NCBI GenBank assembly: GCA_905193225.1
Contig: CAJJNV010000007.1
Coordinates: 1 to 64,000, forward strand
Length of the DNA: 64,000 nt
Direction of reading: 5' to 3'
Source: an uncultured Oscillospiraceae bacterium
Lineage (GTDB): Bacteria > Bacillota > Clostridia > Oscillospirales > Acutalibacteraceae
Part shown: in pieces, positions 35,599 through 45,322 of the stretch
How the letters are laid out: each line of letters opens with the position of its first letter
How positions within the stretch are numbered: position 1 is the first letter of the stretch
Translations under genes and position numbers: made by a program
The notes under the pieces: generated by a model
The model's database searches: none
Told to the model about the DNA's origin: nothing
What the model saw: only the letters and a program-made list of their open reading frames with translations

Positions 35599-36458
35599 CT
35601 GTCTCTCCTCCTTTTAAACATTCTGCCGAGGAAATCGGCAAGGAAATTGATTATAAGGGTCATTATCATAAGAATCGCCGCAATGGCGAAGGCCACATCA
35701 AACTCACCCTGCTCCTTTGCGTAAACATAAAGTGCGACGGTCAGGGTACAGCCCGAGCTTTTAAGTCCGTTTATAAGGCCGTTTAGGCTGTGGGCAAAGC
35801 CGGCCGTGAAAAGAAGGGCGGCCGATTCTCCCAAAATCCGTCCTACCGACAGTATGCAGCCTGTAACCACACCGTCGATACAGCCCGGAAGCACCACCGT
35901 GCGTATGACCCTCCACTTTCCCGCGCCGAGCGCAAAGGCACCCTCACGGTAGCTTTGGGGAACGGTTTTAAGGCTTTCCTGAGTAGTTCTCATAACGGTG
36001 GGGAGGTTCATTATGACAAGGGTCATTGCGCCTGCGGCAAGGGAGGTTTTCATATCGAGAAACTGGCAGAAAAACAGCATACCCACAAGGCCGAAAATGA
36101 CCGACGGTATTCCCGAAAGGGTCTCGGCAGCGTATTCTATGACCTTGACCATACGCTTGCTTTTTGCGTATTCGTTAAGATAGACCGCCGCTCCCGCGCC
36201 CACCGGCAAAACCACGATTAAGGTGGCAAATATCATATAAAGGGTGTTTAAAATATCGGGAAGTATACCGATGTTTCCGCCCAGATAGCTGGGCTTTGTG
36301 GAAATGAGGTTCCAGCTTATGCAGGGCACTCCTTTAACCAGTACAAACACTATGATAGCCGCCGTTATAACGCAGGTTATACCCGCGCAAAGCAGCATAA
36401 GAAATTTCATTGTCCCTATGTAGAACTTGCGGGCGGGACTTAAAGCTTTTTGTTTCAT
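35595..36458 (-). CDS. pstA: Phosphate ABC transporter permease PstA
   Basis: 287 residues with six transmembrane helices and the permease loop [20 protein letters not shown] near residues 170-190. AGGAG precedes the ATG by seven bases. Forms the membrane pore with PstC. Confidence 0.96.
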   Translation of the reverse strand: MKQKALSPARKFYIGTMKFLMLLCAGITCVITAAIIVFVLVKGVPCISWNLISTKPSYLGGNIGILPDILNTLYMIFATLIVVLPVGAGAAVYLNEYAKSKRMVKVIEYAAETLSGIPSVIFGLVGMLFFCQFLDMKTSLAAGAMTLVIMNLPTVMRTTQESLKTVPQSYREGAFALGAGKWRVIRTVVLPGCIDGVVTGCILSVGRILGESAALLFTAGFAHSLNGLINGLKSSGCTLTVALYVYAKEQGEFDVAFAIAAILMIMTLIINFLADFLGRMFKRRRDR

Positions 36459-36526
36459 CTTTTCTCCTTTCCCGGCATTAAAGAATTTTTAATGACATTT
36501 TCGCATTTTTCAAAACCGAGAAAATT

Positions 36527-37399
36527 TCAGTCCTTTTCTTTTTTGCCTTTAAGAAAAAAGTTTAAGGCGGCGTTTATAAGCATTATGAATAAAAACAGCA
36601 CCAGCGCTATGGAAAAAAGAGCCTGCCGCTGAAGTCCCGAAGCGTATGACATTTCGCTTGCCACGGCGGTGGTCAGAAATCTTACGCTTTCAAAAAGCGA
36701 GGGCATATTGGGCGCGTTTCCCGACACCATTATGACCGCCATTGCCTCGCCGATGGCCCGTCCCACACCAAGCACTACTGCCGCGGTAATCCCGCTTTTT
36801 GCGGCGGGAACCGACACTCGGAAATATGTTTCGATGGGGGTGGCGCCGAGTGACAGCGATGCCTCCTCGTACTCCTTGGGCACCGACTCAAGAGCGTTGA
36901 GAGAGACCTTTATTATGGATGGAAGCACCATAATCGCAAGCACGATGATGGCGGCGAGAAGTCCCGATCCGTCGGCCACACCGAAAATACTTCTTATGGC
37001 CGGAACCAGCACAAGCATACCCACAAGGCCGTAAACCACCGAGGGTATTCCCGCAAGCAGTCCCACTGCCGATTCTACCACCCGCCGGACGCCCTTGGGC
37101 GCGACCTTAGCAAGGAAAACAGCCGTAAAAAATCCGATGGGAGTTCCCACAAGCACCGCTCCCGCCGTTCCGTAAACGCTTGTTAAAATAAAGGGGAGAA
37201 TGCCGTATTTAGGATCGGCCGCCGTTGATTGCCATTCCTTGCCGAAAAGGAAATTGACAAGGCCTATTTTTCTTATGGCGGGGATTCCCGATACTATAAG
37301 ATAAACGCTGATAAGCAGCACGGCCGCCACGGCAACAAGCCCCAGTATGAGAAATATTCCGTGTATAACATTTTCAAAAACCTTTTGCCTGCTCTTCAT
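36527..37399 (-). CDS. pstC: Phosphate ABC transporter permease PstC
   Basis: 290 residues with six transmembrane helices and the loop YEEASLSLGATPIETYFRVS near residues 190-210. The ATG at 37399 follows AAAGGTG, and a 20-codon upstream extension lacks support and was dropped. Distance to pstS is 74 bases without a terminator-like stem. Confidence 0.96.
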   Translation of the reverse strand: MKSRQKVFENVIHGIFLILGLVAVAAVLLISVYLIVSGIPAIRKIGLVNFLFGKEWQSTAADPKYGILPFILTSVYGTAGAVLVGTPIGFFTAVFLAKVAPKGVRRVVESAVGLLAGIPSVVYGLVGMLVLVPAIRSIFGVADGSGLLAAIIVLAIMVLPSIIKVSLNALESVPKEYEEASLSLGATPIETYFRVSVPAAKSGITAAVVLGVGRAIGEAMAVIMVSGNAPNMPSLFESVRFLTTAVASEMSYASGLQRQALFSIALVLFLFIMLINAALNFFLKGKKEKD

Positions 37400-37472
37400 T
37401 TTTTCACCTTTTATTATCAGATGAGAGCAGACCCGCAAAACAAGGTCTGCTCCCTGCATTTTTAAGTGATTT

Positions 37473-38339
37473 TTATTTTACGGGAGTTGCTCCTGCGGCG
37501 GCGATTATTTCGCTTGCCTTTGCCGAGGTGGCATAGTCGAAGAAGGCTTTTGCCGCTGCCGACAGCTCAACGCCCGATTTAGTTACCAGTACGAAGGGTC
37601 GCTGAATTTTGTAGCTTCCGTTTTTGACCGTCTCCTCGGTAGGAGTTACGCCGTCCACATTAAGAGCCTTGACAGTGTCTTTGACCGATGCGAGGGATGC
37701 ATAACCGATGGCGTCGGGGTTTTGGGAAACTGCGGTGATGACATCGCCGGTGGAGGTCAGCTCCTGACGGTATTTGCACTTTTCGGCGGTCTTGGTGATC
37801 GACTCAAATCCGTCTCTTGTGCCGCTTCCGGCCTCTCTGCCTATAACCACGATCTCGGCATCCTTGCCGCCGACATCCTTCCAGTTGGTCACTTCACCGG
37901 TATAGATGGAGGCAATTTGCTCAACGGTTAAATTCGAAACTCCGTTCTGAGGATTGACGATCATTGCAATTCCGTCGAGAGCGAGGGTGGTGCCTTCAAG
38001 GCCCTTTGCCTTTTCTTCGTCCTTCAGTGCGCGGCTGGAAAGACCGATGTCGCATCTTCCTTCGCTGATGGCGGTGATTCCGGTGCCCGATCCGGTAGGA
38101 TTGTAGGTGAAGTTTACGCCGCTGTTTTCGGTGGTGAAGGCTTCGCCCAGTGCGCCGACGACCTTTTCCATAGAGGTGGAGCCGTCGGTTGCAACCGTTC
38201 CGGAAAGGGCGGCTTTGGTCGACTCGGCGCCGTCGGCGGAGGCGGTAGTGGTGTCGTCTGAAGAGCTGCCGCATCCGGCAAAGCTCATTGCGGCAACCAT
38301 AACTGCCAGAACAAGTGTAATAATCTTTTTAGCTTTCAT
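37473..38339 (-). CDS. pstS: Phosphate-binding lipoprotein PstS
   Basis: 288-residue substrate-binding protein for high-affinity phosphate import. Signal peptide with lipobox SFAGC (Cys near residue 23). The phosphate-site signatures are visible: ATDGSTSMEKVVGALG, then YNPTGSGTGITAISEGRCDI and VVIGREAGSGTRDGFESI. The chosen ATG follows AAAGGAGC; the frame extends 28 codons upstream without a ribosome site. First gene of pstSCAB-phoU. Confidence 0.97.
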   Translation of the reverse strand: MKAKKIITLVLAVMVAAMSFAGCGSSSDDTTTASADGAESTKAALSGTVATDGSTSMEKVVGALGEAFTTENSGVNFTYNPTGSGTGITAISEGRCDIGLSSRALKDEEKAKGLEGTTLALDGIAMIVNPQNGVSNLTVEQIASIYTGEVTNWKDVGGKDAEIVVIGREAGSGTRDGFESITKTAEKCKYRQELTSTGDVITAVSQNPDAIGYASLASVKDTVKALNVDGVTPTEETVKNGSYKIQRPFVLVTKSGVELSAAAKAFFDYATSAKASEIIAAAGATPVK

Positions 38340-38411
38340 TTCAATCTGCTCCTTTTGGCTTTTGATTTTGATTTGCTTTTTATTGACTACGCCTATATCA
38401 TATCTCCCCCG

Positions 38412-38451
38412 TGTTAAATCCAAAATCTCAGAAATGTAAAAAGAAGGTTAA
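38412..38451 (-). promoter_or_regulatory. Possible Pho-box-like direct repeats upstream of pstS
   Basis: On the minus strand TTAACC (38446-38451), TTACAT (38434-38439) and TTAACA (38412-38417) are spaced 12 and 22 bases apart, near the 11-base periodicity of PhoP boxes in Firmicutes. A fourth repeat is missing, so this is tentative. A TATGAT -10-like hexamer follows downstream. Confidence 0.35.
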
Positions 38452-38482
38452 ACCGCACGACGGAATATTAAGATATCACAAC

Positions 38483-38530
38483 AAAAAACAACCCCGCCCG
38501 AAAGTGATGTAACTCTTGGGCGAGGTTGTT
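38483..38530 (-). terminator. Terminator of the glycogen operon
   Basis: Stem AACAACCxCGCCC with GGGCGxGGTTGTT on the minus strand, followed by six T residues (38483-38488), 62 bases after the glgA stop codon. Confidence 0.85.
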
Positions 38531-38591
38531 AATTTAATTGTCTCTGTCTGTTTTCAGTGCCGCTTACACTTAAAGCGCGCAAAAGCTTTCG

Positions 38592-40019
38592 CTACTGCTG
38601 TTTTATAAGGCTTTTGTACAGTCTTATATATTCACCGGCCGAGCGTTTCCAGCTGTTGTCGCATTCCATTGCTCTTTTTTGAAGGGCGGCAAATTTCTTC
38701 CTGTCGTCGTAATACATCGAAAGGCCTCTGTAAAGGGCGGCGGTCATATCTCCGGCGTTATAGGTCTTGAAGGTAAAACCGTTTCCGCCCGCATTTCCGC
38801 AGTCGGTTATGGTGTCCTTAAGGCCGCCTGTTTCGCGGACTATGGGCACAGCACCGTATCTTAAGGCTATCATCTGCGAAAGGCCGCAGGGTTCGCTTTT
38901 TGAGGGCATAAGGAAGAAATCAGATCCGGCATATATCTTATGGGCAAGGGATATGTCAAACCCTGTCCTTAAAGCAAATTTTTCGGGATATTTTTGCGCC
39001 ATTTCATCGAAATAGCTTTCAAAGGTCCATTCGCCCGAGCCGAGAACGACAAGCTGAATCTCGCTTTGCATAAGCTCCTCGAAGGCATATTTAACAAGAT
39101 CAAAGCCCTTGTGTCCCACAAGTCGGCTGACCATTCCCACAACAGCCACATCGTCCCTTTCGGGAAGTGAAAGATCCCTTTGCAGCTGCTTTTTGTTTTC
39201 GGCCTTTCCTTTAAGGTCGTCGGCCGAATACGGAGCATATATCATATCGTCGTTTTGCGGATCGTAAACCGTGGTATCGATGCCGTTAACGATGCCGTGG
39301 AGCTTCCAGCTTCTGAGCTTTAAAATGTCGTGAAGCCCGTGGGAAAACCACGGATCCATAATTTCTCTCGAATATGTGGGACTGACAGTGGTGACCATCT
39401 GCGCCGTTTCGATTCCGCCCTTAAGAATGTTGACATCTCCGCCGTATTCAAGCAGCGGTTTTTTGTCCATAGGTATTCCCAGCACGTCCTCAAGCACTTC
39501 CATTCCGTATTTTCCCTGATACTGAATGTTATGAATGGTCAGCACGGTTTTTATCTTTTCATAACCGGGATTATGATTGTAGAAAAGGCTGAGATAGGTG
39601 GGCACGAGGGCGGTCTGCCAATCGTTGCAATGTATAATATCGGGATAAAAACCGATGACCGGAAGCATTTCGAGAATTGCCCGGGAGAAAAACGCAAATC
39701 TCTCGGCATCGTCGAAATAACCGTAAAGCCCGTGGCGCTTAAAGTAATATTGATTATCGATAAAATAATATGTCACGCCGTTGTGCTTTGCTTCAAAAAT
39801 TCCGCAGTACTGCCGCCGCCAGGATACCGGCACGGTTATACTTTTGATAAACGTCATCTTTTCGCGGAATTCGTCTTTTATATCTTCATAAAGCGGCATA
39901 ACCACCCTGCAGCCTATAACACGTTCTCTGAGAGCGGCGGGAAGAGCGGACGACACATCTCCGAGCCCTCCCGACATTGCAAATGGGTATGCTTCGCTTG
40001 TGCAAAAAAGTACCTTCAT
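38592..40019 (-). CDS. glgA: Glycogen synthase (ADP-glucose type)
   Basis: 475-residue GT5 glycosyltransferase that extends alpha-1,4-glucan from ADP-glucose. N-terminal SEAYPFAMSGGLGDV carries the nucleotide-sugar loop (SGGLGDV in place of KTGGLGDV). The C-terminal GT-B half has VSRLVGHKGFDLVKYAFEEL and the catalytic FFLMPSKSEPCGLSQMIALR block near residue 370-390. Last gene of the glg operon, separated from glgD by 98 bases holding a possible attenuator hairpin. Confidence 0.97.
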   Translation of the reverse strand: MKVLFCTSEAYPFAMSGGLGDVSSALPAALRERVIGCRVVMPLYEDIKDEFREKMTFIKSITVPVSWRRQYCGIFEAKHNGVTYYFIDNQYYFKRHGLYGYFDDAERFAFFSRAILEMLPVIGFYPDIIHCNDWQTALVPTYLSLFYNHNPGYEKIKTVLTIHNIQYQGKYGMEVLEDVLGIPMDKKPLLEYGGDVNILKGGIETAQMVTTVSPTYSREIMDPWFSHGLHDILKLRSWKLHGIVNGIDTTVYDPQNDDMIYAPYSADDLKGKAENKKQLQRDLSLPERDDVAVVGMVSRLVGHKGFDLVKYAFEELMQSEIQLVVLGSGEWTFESYFDEMAQKYPEKFALRTGFDISLAHKIYAGSDFFLMPSKSEPCGLSQMIALRYGAVPIVRETGGLKDTITDCGNAGGNGFTFKTYNAGDMTAALYRGLSMYYDDRKKFAALQKRAMECDNSWKRSAGEYIRLYKSLIKQQ

Positions 40020-40052
40020 TTTTTCCCTTCTTCTGTGCTTATTGTTTTTTCT

Positions 40053-40078
40053 AAAAGCGGCCGCCGTTAAACGGCCGC
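40053..40078 (-). terminator. Terminator-like hairpin between glgD and glgA
   Basis: GCGGCCG and CGGCCGC pair around an eight-base loop, with TTTT following on the minus strand. It may lower glgA expression relative to glgD without ending the operon. Confidence 0.45.
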
Positions 40079-40117
40079 CCGGCAGTTTTCAAACTTTTTC
40101 TGCCGTTTTGTATTCTT

Positions 40118-41230
40118 TTATACCACCGAGCCTTTTTCTATAAAGGCCGGATAGGATTCAAATCCCGCCAGAATCCTGGTGGGAGAAATGACGGCGTCCT
40201 TGTCGATAACGATATACGACAGGTCGGCCTTTTCCCCGATCTGAGAGCCCTGCATAACCACGCAGTTTTTAAGTTTTGCGCCCTTTGCCACCTTAACTCC
40301 GCGGAAGAGAACGCAGTTTTCCACCTCTCCGTCAATTATGCATCCGTCGGCGATGAGGCTGTTTTTGACCGAGCAGCCTATGCCGTATTTTGCGGGGCAT
40401 TCGTCGGCAATTTTGGTGAAAATAGGACGGCGCTTGTCAAAAAGGCAGTCGCGGATGGATTTATCGGTCAGTTCAAGGTTGTATTTCAGATAATTTTTCA
40501 TGGAATCCATTACCCTGACATAACCGTCGAACTTCCAGCCGTATATTTTAAGGCTGTTAATGTTGCGCTGGAAAATGTCCCGTCCGAGGCTCGTATAGTT
40601 TCTGCTCAGCGCGTCTTTTATAAGGTCTATGAGCAGCGGGCGGTTCATTATGACCACATTGATTGAATAGTCGCACACATTCCCCTCGGGATCGATGAGG
40701 ATTTCATTTATGCGGCCGTCGCCGTCCATGGAAAGCACCATTCTTTCCCCGCCGGCCCGCGGTTTTACGCCGTTTGTATAGGCAACAGTGACCTCGGCAT
40801 TGTTTTTTATGTGGCTTTCGGCCATTGGTTCAAGGTCGATGTTGGCGGCAAAATCGCAGTCGCTTAACACAACATATTTTTCAATGGATTTTTCAAGGAA
40901 GGGAAGCAGCGACGCAAGCTCTCCGATTCTTGTGGAATTGCTGCTGCCCACGCTGTTTGTGTAGGGCGGGAAGAAATATATTCCGCCTTTTTTTCTCGAA
41001 AGATCCCAGGGCTTTCCGCTTCCCAGGTGATCCATAAGCGAGCGGTAATTCTGCCTTGTGGTAACACCCACCTTGGTGATTCCGGCGTTGACCATATTTG
41101 AAAGAGAAAAATCTATCAAACGGTATCTTCCGGCAAAAGGTACCGATCCGATACACCTTATTTCGGTCATTTCACGGACAAAGCCGTCTCCCATATTTGG
41201 GAAAAGAATTCCGAGCAGATCCTTACGCAT
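40118..41230 (-). CDS. glgD: Glucose-1-phosphate adenylyltransferase regulatory subunit GlgD
   Basis: 370-residue paralogue of GlgC found in Firmicutes. The nucleotide-binding loop that reads GGxGxRL in GlgC is degenerate here ([16 protein letters not shown]), while [20 protein letters not shown] and the C-terminal left-handed beta-helix (about residues 280-370) remain. In studied Firmicutes GlgD is poorly active alone and raises GlgC activity in a heterotetramer. Its start overlaps the glgC end by eight bases. Confidence 0.93.
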   Translation of the reverse strand: MRKDLLGILFPNMGDGFVREMTEIRCIGSVPFAGRYRLIDFSLSNMVNAGITKVGVTTRQNYRSLMDHLGSGKPWDLSRKKGGIYFFPPYTNSVGSSNSTRIGELASLLPFLEKSIEKYVVLSDCDFAANIDLEPMAESHIKNNAEVTVAYTNGVKPRAGGERMVLSMDGDGRINEILIDPEGNVCDYSINVVIMNRPLLIDLIKDALSRNYTSLGRDIFQRNINSLKIYGWKFDGYVRVMDSMKNYLKYNLELTDKSIRDCLFDKRRPIFTKIADECPAKYGIGCSVKNSLIADGCIIDGEVENCVLFRGVKVAKGAKLKNCVVMQGSQIGEKADLSYIVIDKDAVISPTRILAGFESYPAFIEKGSVV

Positions 41231-42446
41231 TTTTGTCCACCCCCGTCACATCGCTGTCTATCATTTCCTTGGGCTGTACCGTTGCCTCTTCTCCCACCGT
41301 GACATCCGGTCCTATGACCGCAACACCCCAGTCGTCGCTTTTTTCGACCTCTTCGGGCGCCTTACCGACGGTCGCCTTTTCGCAAACCACCGAGTTTTCA
41401 CCCACAATGGCGTATTTAACAACGGCATTTTCTTTAATGACCGCCCCGGGCATAACAATCGAATAATGCACCTGTGCGCCCTTTTCCACCGTCACTCCGG
41501 GAAAAAGCACCGAGAAATCTATAAAGCCTTCCACCTCGCAGCCCTCGCTGACGATGGAGTTCTGCACATCGGCTCCTTTACCGATATAGTGGGGCGGCAT
41601 AACCGAGTTTCTCGAATAAATACGCCAGTTGCGGTCGTTTAAATCGAGGGAGGAGTTAGGATTAAGTATGTCGAGGTTAGCGTCCCAAAGGGAGTTTATG
41701 GTTCCGACATCCTTCCAGTATCCGTCGAAGGGATAGGCCATAAGCCGCTGACCGTCGGCCAGCATATTGGGAATGATGTTTTTGCCGAAATCGTTGGAGG
41801 AATGCTCATCCTCCTCATCTCTGACAAGGTATTCCTTAAGCTTTTTCCAGGAGAAAACATACACGCCCATAGAGGCCTTGGTGGACTTAGGATGAGCGGG
41901 CTTTTCCTCAAATTCATAGATATGGCCGTCCTCGTTTGTGTTCATTATTCCGAAACGGGAGGCTTCCTCGAGGCTGACATCAAGCACGGCAATGGTGCAA
42001 TCGGCCTTGGTCTTTTTATGAAAATCTATCATTTTGGAATAATCCATTTTATAAACGTGGTCGCCCGAAATCACCAAAACATACTCGGGATCATACCGTT
42101 CTATAAAATGAATGTTCTGGTAAACGGCGTTGGCCGTACCCTTATACCAATCGGCGCCCTTATTGCGCTGATAGGGCGGAAGAATGTGCACTCCGCCGTT
42201 TAAGCGGTCAAGATCCCACGGCACGCCCGAGCCGATGTAATCGTTAAGCTCCAGGGGCTGATACTGGGTCAGCACCCCCACCGTGTCTATTCCCGAATTG
42301 ATGCAGTTAGACATAGCAAAATCGATTATACGGTATTTTCCGCCGTAGGGTACTGCCGGTTTTGCCACGCTTCTTGTAAGTACGCCCAGTCTGCTTCCCT
42401 GTCCGCCGGCAAGCAGCATGGCCACGCATTCCGTTTTATAATACAT
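41223..42446 (-). CDS. glgC: Glucose-1-phosphate adenylyltransferase catalytic subunit GlgC
   Basis: 407 residues. Makes ADP-glucose from glucose-1-phosphate and ATP, the committed step of glycogen synthesis. Intact catalytic loop [20 protein letters not shown] (about residues 9-28), [18 protein letters not shown], and the metal and sugar site [14 protein letters not shown] near 128. The C-terminal beta-helix repeats extend from about 290. The 170 bases separating it from glgB contain no clear terminator. Confidence 0.97.
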   Translation of the reverse strand: MYYKTECVAMLLAGGQGSRLGVLTRSVAKPAVPYGGKYRIIDFAMSNCINSGIDTVGVLTQYQPLELNDYIGSGVPWDLDRLNGGVHILPPYQRNKGADWYKGTANAVYQNIHFIERYDPEYVLVISGDHVYKMDYSKMIDFHKKTKADCTIAVLDVSLEEASRFGIMNTNEDGHIYEFEEKPAHPKSTKASMGVYVFSWKKLKEYLVRDEEDEHSSNDFGKNIIPNMLADGQRLMAYPFDGYWKDVGTINSLWDANLDILNPNSSLDLNDRNWRIYSRNSVMPPHYIGKGADVQNSIVSEGCEVEGFIDFSVLFPGVTVEKGAQVHYSIVMPGAVIKENAVVKYAIVGENSVVCEKATVGKAPEEVEKSDDWGVAVIGPDVTVGEEATVQPKEMIDSDVTGVDKNA

Positions 42447-42616
42447 AAAGCTACCTCCTGTTTTTTGCCGAGAAATATCTTTAATTTTATATAATGTGTG
42501 AGCTGTCGAAAAAAGTTTTGCGAGTCTTCTCCCCCGCTTTGCAAAAGAACTTTTGCCTTTGCCTTTTTCCGGATTCTTTGCCGTCCTTCAAACGGCCTTT
42601 AAAGGTTCTTCAACCG

Positions 42617-44521
42617 CTATTTCTTTTTGCGCTTTACACGCTCAAGGTAGATAACGCTGTTGCCGGCAAGGGAAATAGAAACGGACTGTTCAAAGCCGTG
42701 CATAGGTATTTTTTCGGCCCTGACCGTTTTCTTTTTAAAGTATCCCTTTCCTCCGAACATTTTTTCGTCGGAGTTGAAAACCACCTTATAACTTCCGCTT
42801 TCGGGAACGCCGATACGATATTCCTCTGCATCGTTTTTAATAAACCGGCAAATCGAGATTATATAGTTTTCGTCCTCATCCCGCCGCATAAAGGCAATGG
42901 TGCTTCCGGCGTTATCGTCGTTGGCTATCCAGGAAAACCCCTCCCATGAATAGTCGATCTGCCAAAGCTCCCTGTGGTCGAGATAGAATTTGTTGAGCTG
43001 TTTAACATACTCTTTAAGCTGTCTGTGCTTTTCGTAATCAAGCAGCAGCCAGTCAAGCTCCTTCTCATAATCCCATTCGATAAACTGGCCGAATTCCTGA
43101 CCCATAAAAAGCAGCTTTTTGCCCGGGTGGGACATCATATATCCGTAAAACGCCCGAAGAGAATTAAACTTGTCGTCGTATTCTCCCGACATTTTGTTTA
43201 TAAGCGAGCATTTTCCGTGCACCACCTCATCGTGGGAAATGGGAAGCACGAAATTTTCCGAAAAAGCATAAAAGAAGGAAAATGTCAGGGCGTCGTGATT
43301 ATATTTACGGTATATTCCGTCCAGCGACATATACCGTATCATATCGTTCATCCAGCCCATATTCCATTTGAAATTAAATCCCAGTCCTCCCGAAAAGGTG
43401 GGCTTTGTAACAAGCGGCCAGGCAGTCGATTCCTCGGCGATCATCATAACGTCGGGAAACTGGGCAAACACCGCCTCGTTAAGCTTTTTAAGGAAGGCTA
43501 CGGCTTCAAGATTCTCGTTTCCGCCATAGATGTTGGGGACCCATTCCCCGTCCTTTCGGCCGTAATCGAGATAGAGCATAGAAGCCACTGCGTCCACCCT
43601 CAGTCCGTCGATGTGGTAATTTTTAAACCAGTTGACGGCGCTTGAAACAAGAAAGCTCTGCACCTCGCTTTTGCCGTAGTCAAAGACCTTTGTGCCCCAT
43701 TCCCTGTGCTCGCCCTTTCGGGGATCGGCATATTCGTAGCAAGGGCCGCCGTCGAAATCGGCAAGACCCTGCTCGTCCCTCGGGAAATGGGCAGGCACCC
43801 AGTCGAGAATAACGCCTATGCCGTTTACGTGCATAATGTCCACAAACTTCATAAAATCCGTGGGAGTGCCGTACCTTGAGGTGGGGGCAAAATATCCCGT
43901 CACCTGGTATCCCCAGGAGCCGTCGAAGGGGTGCTCCATAATGGGCATAAGCTCGATATGGGTATAATTCATCTCTTTGACATAGGCGCAAAGTTCGTTT
44001 GCAAGCTTCACGTAGTCGAAAAACTGACCGTCCTTATATTTTCGCCAGGAGCCGGGATGCACCTCATATATATTTACCGGGCTGTCGTATATCGACATTT
44101 GTCTGCGCTTTTCGAGATATTCCCCGTCGGTCCATTCAAACCTTTCCCTTTCAATAGGAAATATTTTGGAAGCGGTACCGGGGCGGGTTTCAAAGTGGGT
44201 GGCGTAAGGGTCGCTTTTTAAAACGGTATTTCCGTTTTTCCCCGTAACGGCGAATTTATATGCGTCGAATTTTTTAACTCCGGTAACAAATCCCTCAAAT
44301 ATCCCGCCGCTTATCTTTTCGCAGGGGTGGGCGTTTTCATCCCAGCCGTTAAAATCGCCGACCACCGAAACCCCGACGGCATTTGGCGCAAAAACTCTGA
44401 AATACATTCCTCTTTTTTTGTTTTTGGTGCCCGGATGAGCCCCCATAAATTCAAAAGCATTATAATACGAGCCTTCGTGAAAAAGGTGTATGGCCGTATT
44501 TTTATTCAAAGCTTTTCCCAT
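42617..44521 (-). CDS. glgB: 1,4-alpha-glucan branching enzyme
   Basis: 634-residue GH13 enzyme that creates alpha-1,6 branches. N-terminal CBM48 (about 15-110, RVFAPNAVGVSVVGDFNGWD), then the catalytic barrel with DGLRVDAVASMLYLDYGRKD holding the nucleophile Asp, MIAEESTAW with the acid/base Glu, and ISHDEVVHGKCSLINKMSG with the third acid. The C-terminal beta domain starts near 535. The ATG at 44521 is used because the 22 upstream codons overlap the promoter. First gene of the operon. Confidence 0.96.
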   Translation of the reverse strand: MGKALNKNTAIHLFHEGSYYNAFEFMGAHPGTKNKKRGMYFRVFAPNAVGVSVVGDFNGWDENAHPCEKISGGIFEGFVTGVKKFDAYKFAVTGKNGNTVLKSDPYATHFETRPGTASKIFPIERERFEWTDGEYLEKRRQMSIYDSPVNIYEVHPGSWRKYKDGQFFDYVKLANELCAYVKEMNYTHIELMPIMEHPFDGSWGYQVTGYFAPTSRYGTPTDFMKFVDIMHVNGIGVILDWVPAHFPRDEQGLADFDGGPCYEYADPRKGEHREWGTKVFDYGKSEVQSFLVSSAVNWFKNYHIDGLRVDAVASMLYLDYGRKDGEWVPNIYGGNENLEAVAFLKKLNEAVFAQFPDVMMIAEESTAWPLVTKPTFSGGLGFNFKWNMGWMNDMIRYMSLDGIYRKYNHDALTFSFFYAFSENFVLPISHDEVVHGKCSLINKMSGEYDDKFNSLRAFYGYMMSHPGKKLLFMGQEFGQFIEWDYEKELDWLLLDYEKHRQLKEYVKQLNKFYLDHRELWQIDYSWEGFSWIANDDNAGSTIAFMRRDEDENYIISICRFIKNDAEEYRIGVPESGSYKVVFNSDEKMFGGKGYFKKKTVRAEKIPMHGFEQSVSISLAGNSVIYLERVKRKKK

Positions 44522-44552
44522 TAGTTTCACCGCCTGAAATACTCTTTTTTTT

Positions 44553-44581
44553 ATTATACATAAAGCCTTCCAATAAATCAA
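44553..44581 (-). promoter_or_regulatory. Promoter of the glycogen operon
   Basis: Minus strand TTGATT (44576-44581), 17-base spacer, TATAAT (44553-44558), 32 bases ahead of the glgB ATG. Confidence 0.75.
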
Positions 44582-44652
44582 GCACATTTTGGTGTAAAAT
44601 CATAATTACAATATTTTTTTTACAAGTTATTTGTGCAATCTTTATAAATATG

Positions 44653-44794
44653 ACGGTGATTTTTTTACATTTTCAAAGTTTCACCGTATTTTTTATGCTT
44701 TATGGGACAAGATTATGTATCTTTTTGCTTTTGCGGGACAAAAATAGTAAGGCACCGTCGGCTTAAAAAGGTGTATAAACTGCCGACAGCCGAC
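44653..44794 (+). promoter_or_regulatory. Two leader hairpins before the small membrane protein pair
   Basis: First, ACGGTGA (44653-44659) pairs with TCACCGT (44681-44687) and is followed by a T run. Second, GTCGGC (44757-44762) can pair with either of two adjacent GCCGAC copies (44782-44787 and 44789-44794). The second set offers two alternative stems just before the ribosome site, a possible attenuator. No confident promoter hexamers were found in 44582-44845. Confidence 0.35.
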
Positions 44795-44845
44795 CTTTAA
44801 TTTTAAAAAGAAAAACCGTTCAAATCACAAAAAGGAGATTATAAT

Positions 44846-44992
44846 ATGGAAAAGATAAAAAACTCTTGGGAGAGCAAGCGGCGTTCCTCCGACCGTGCCG
44901 CCCTTATAACGGCACTTGCCGTAACCCTCGGCTGTTTTGTGCTTCTTGTTATAGGCTTTGTGGTGACGGGCAGTCTTATAGGTCTTTTCTGA
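44846..44992 (+). CDS. Small membrane protein, 48 residues, unknown function
   Basis: Starts at an ATG behind AAAGGAG with ideal spacing. The first 18 residues are hydrophilic and basic (MEKIKNSWESKRRSSDR) and residues about 20-47 form one long hydrophobic helix (LITALAVTLGCFVLLVIGFV and on to the end), so an N-in single-pass protein is predicted. Its stop overlaps the next ATG (TGATG), and such coupling supports real translation. I do not recognise a family. It lies divergent from glgB in an otherwise empty interval. Confidence 0.65.
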   Translation: MEKIKNSWESKRRSSDRAALITALAVTLGCFVLLVIGFVVTGSLIGLF

Positions 44993-45246
44993 TGAAAAAA
45001 TTTTTCATTTTTATTTTGAGCGTTTTACTGGCGGCCGCATTTTGCTCCTGTAACGGTCAAAACAACAATATCAACACAGGCAGCGCCGACGGCGGCGCAA
45101 AAGGAGGCGGTACTGCCGCAAGCCGCGGCGGTACCCCTCGGGGACAAGCTCCCGAAAGCGGCGTCAGCCTAATTGAGCGGGCATACAGCTACGGAGAATT
45201 TTCCCTCCCCTCGGCGGGTTCAAATCCCAATAACAATGTAGGATAA
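44992..45246 (+). CDS. Small secreted lipoprotein, 84 residues, unknown function
   Basis: Begins at an ATG overlapping the preceding stop codon. The N-terminus is a classical lipoprotein signal (MKKFFIFILSVLLAAAFCSC; the lipid-modified Cys is at 18 or 20). The mature part is short, Gly/Asn/Ser-rich and disordered (about 20-60), with one hydrophilic motif near the end (SLIERAYSYGEFSLPSAG). It has no catalytic motif and no family I know. With its coupled membrane partner it forms a two-gene unit closed by a terminator. Confidence 0.65.
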   Translation: MKKFFIFILSVLLAAAFCSCNGQNNNINTGSADGGAKGGGTAASRGGTPRGQAPESGVSLIERAYSYGEFSLPSAGSNPNNNVG

Positions 45247-45290
45247 TTTTTATGTCACAACTTTTATGTTACAACGCTTTCTTTAACAGC

Positions 45291-45322
45291 AAAAAAGCGA
45301 GGGCGCAAAACCCTCGCTTTTT
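45291..45322. terminator. Bidirectional terminator
   Basis: AAAAAAGCGAGGG pairs with CCCTCGCTTTTT around a seven-base loop, serving the small lipoprotein gene (plus) and the convergent GNAT gene (minus). Confidence 0.9.
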
